Position numbers and translations under genes: made by a program
Notes under the pieces: model-generated
Told to the model about the DNA's origin: nothing
Database searches by the model: none
The model's input: the letters and a program-made list of their open reading frames with translations, nothing else
Part shown: positions 62,850 to 64,000 of the stretch, piece after piece
How positions within the stretch are numbered: the stretch's first letter is position 1
Layout of the letters: each line of letters begins with the position of its first letter
NCBI RefSeq assembly: GCF_003336675.1
Contig: NZ_QPII01000008.1
Location: forward strand, 80,314 to 144,313
Source of the DNA: Billgrantia montanilacus
GTDB taxonomy: Bacteria > Pseudomonadota > Gammaproteobacteria > Pseudomonadales > Halomonadaceae
Direction of reading: 5' to 3'
Length of the DNA stretch: 64,000 nucleotides

Positions 62850-63608
62850 ATGGCCGTCGAAATCAAGTCCAAGATCGTCTCCTACAGCGTCAAGAAGGCC
62901 GTGGAGGAGGCACCGCTCGCGGATGAGAACCCGCTCACGGTGCGCATTCCGTCACGTCCCGAGGGCACCCTGGAGGCGGTGTCCGAGAAGATCTCCTACG
63001 TCGGTGCCGAAGGGCGCAAGAAGGTCTACCTGCTGGTTTCCTTCATGCCGGTGGAAGGCGTGCTCGACGGCAAGCGGGTGGTCATCGAGCGCCCGGTGGA
63101 GTTCTTCTTCCCCTCGGGCCAGCTTTCAAGCGAGCACCAGTGGATCACCGCCACCATGCGCAGCCTGTCGCTGGCGGCCCGCGGTGGCTATGTCACCCAG
63201 GCGGTGGCCGACCTGCGCAAGGTGGCCTGGGACAAGGGCCTGGTGCGCTGCGGCATGAACCGCTGGGGCAAGCCGATGTTCCATGATTCGGAAGTGGCGG
63301 CCATCGCCTGGTCGATCCAGCAAATTCTCTATCGCCGCGGCTTCCTCGACCAGGACGGCAACCAGGTGCCGGTGGAGGAACTGGTCAGCCGCTACGCTCA
63401 CCGCCTGACCCATGGCCACCCCTGGCAGCCGCCCACCCTCGAGGAGGAGGCCCGAGCCGAACAGCAGGCCAAGGCTCAAGCCCAGGATAAGGAGAAGGGA
63501 GACGGCCCCACGGTAGTGGGCCACTGCCCCGAGTGCCGCGGCGAGCTGATCATGATGGATGGCTGCCCGACCTGCTATGCCGGCTGTGGCTGGTCCAAGT
63601 GCGGCTAA
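62850..63608 (+). CDS. Class II ribonucleotide reductase, small chain (NrdJb, TSCPD/zinc)
   Basis: The 252-residue protein contains a TSCPD-type domain (VSEKISYVGAEGRKKVYLLVSFMPVEG, TATMRSLSLAARGGYVTQAVADLRKV) and a Cys-rich tail CPECRGELIMMDGCPTCYAGCGWSKCG-like, which holds the zinc site and C-terminal redox cysteines that re-reduce the active site. It completes the split class II reductase with nrdJa. A charged Ala/Gln/Lys linker lies between the domains. CCGGAGGAG precedes ATG 62850. Confidence 0.9.
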   Translation: MAVEIKSKIVSYSVKKAVEEAPLADENPLTVRIPSRPEGTLEAVSEKISYVGAEGRKKVYLLVSFMPVEGVLDGKRVVIERPVEFFFPSGQLSSEHQWITATMRSLSLAARGGYVTQAVADLRKVAWDKGLVRCGMNRWGKPMFHDSEVAAIAWSIQQILYRRGFLDQDGNQVPVEELVSRYAHRLTHGHPWQPPTLEEEARAEQQAKAQAQDKEKGDGPTVVGHCPECRGELIMMDGCPTCYAGCGWSKCG

Positions 63609-63652
63609 AACTTATCTGATTTCGCGTAAGGTTCAGCAGACGCCTTGGCGGA

Positions 63653-64000
63653 GAGGATCGCTGTTGGAGCGCTGCTCTGCATCGCGACTGGCGCCGTCAG
63701 GCGCCTTTGCGGAGGCGCCGACGTTGGCGGTGTCGCCAGCCTTGGCAACACCGCCGGGAGGTTTTCAGCCTCCAGTCGCGAGCTGAAGCTGCTCCCACAA
63801 CGGAGTGGCGGCGTTGGAGGGAGGATCGCTGTTGGAGCGCTCGGTTCGGCGCTCCGACTCTGCATCGCGACTGGCGCCGTCAGGCGCCTTTGCGGAGGCG
63901 CCGACGTTGGCGGTGTCGCCAGCCTTGGCAACACCGCCGGGAGGCTTTCAGCCTCCAGTCGCGAGCTGAAGCTGCTCCCACAACGGAGTGGCGGCGTTGG
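63653..64000. repeat. Composite hairpin repeat, two tandem units (second runs off the window)
   Basis: Two units begin with GAGGATCGCTGTTGGAGCGC at 63,653 and 63,821. Each has a fixed order of hairpins: GGCGCC-GTCA-GGCGCC, GGCGCC-TTTGCGGA-GGCGCC, GGCGGTGT...ACACCGCC, GGAGG-loop-CCTCC, and AGCTGAAGCT. Unit 2 has an extra hairpin GGAGCGC-TCGGTTCG-GCGCTCC. The repeat matches, reversed, the 31.7-kb repeat and decayed pieces near 17.0 kb. It follows nrdJb. Confidence 0.85.

Noticed and set aside
1..64000. CRISPR arrays, tRNA, rRNA, insertion-sequence transposases
   Set aside because: No regularly spaced repeats, no cloverleaf or rRNA sequence, and no transposase-like open frame were seen on reading both strands.

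Overview
This GC-rich window looks like a chromosomal segment of a halophilic gammaproteobacterium, most likely Halomonas or a close relative. The reasons are the acidic proteins, the gene content (T6SS, cyanophycin genes, nir/nos denitrification genes, split class II ribonucleotide reductase) and the HemE/CcmF/NosZ sequence types. The genus is inferred from recalled family sequences, not from a search.

Layout. (1) 1-16.6 kb: the end of a type VI secretion locus (tagO 3' end, tssA, tssM, a GNAT protein, PAAR, vgrG), then a DUF4123 adaptor, a very large effector with a hydrophobic membrane-insertion region, and three tandem paralogous membrane proteins that are probably immunity proteins. Each extra immunity copy is preceded by an 84-nt in-frame relic of the effector's 3' end. 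(2) 16.6-18.1 kb: a repeat-bearing gap and a RibD/DHFR-like gene. (3) 18.2-26.6 kb: a cyanophycin operon cphB-cphA-iadA, divergent from an ATP-grasp ligase and an S15/CocE-type hydrolase. (4) 26.7-27.2 kb: two tandem GGA-rich small RNAs of the CsrB/RsmZ type on the minus strand, the second with a GacA-like upstream box; beside them lies a decayed acyltransferase. (5) 28-32.7 kb: housekeeping genes (GST, TrhA/hemolysin III, ribA, hemE, a VanZ-like gene, ppiA) and a composite hairpin repeat. (6) 33-63.6 kb: a long anaerobic-respiration island: ccmFGHI-dnr, nirS, a NirT-like hexaheme fusion protein, cupredoxin and CusF-like copper proteins, a minus-strand group of small genes, nosRZDFYL, cytochrome c, nsrR, nnrS, hemN, ric, norR, ubiT and nrdJab. 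(7) 63.6-64 kb: two more copies of the hairpin repeat.

How the parts work together. The island combines cytochrome c maturation, nitrite and nitrous oxide reduction, three NO-responsive regulators (Dnr, NsrR, NorR), NO-damage repair (Ric) and oxygen-independent versions of heme, ubiquinone and deoxyribonucleotide synthesis. FNR/DNR-type boxes lie before ccmF, nirS, nosR, hemN and ubiT. A sigma-54 promoter with three NorR-type sites lies between ric and norR. Genes for d1 heme synthesis, NO reductase and ccmABCDE are not in the window and must lie elsewhere if the pathway is complete.
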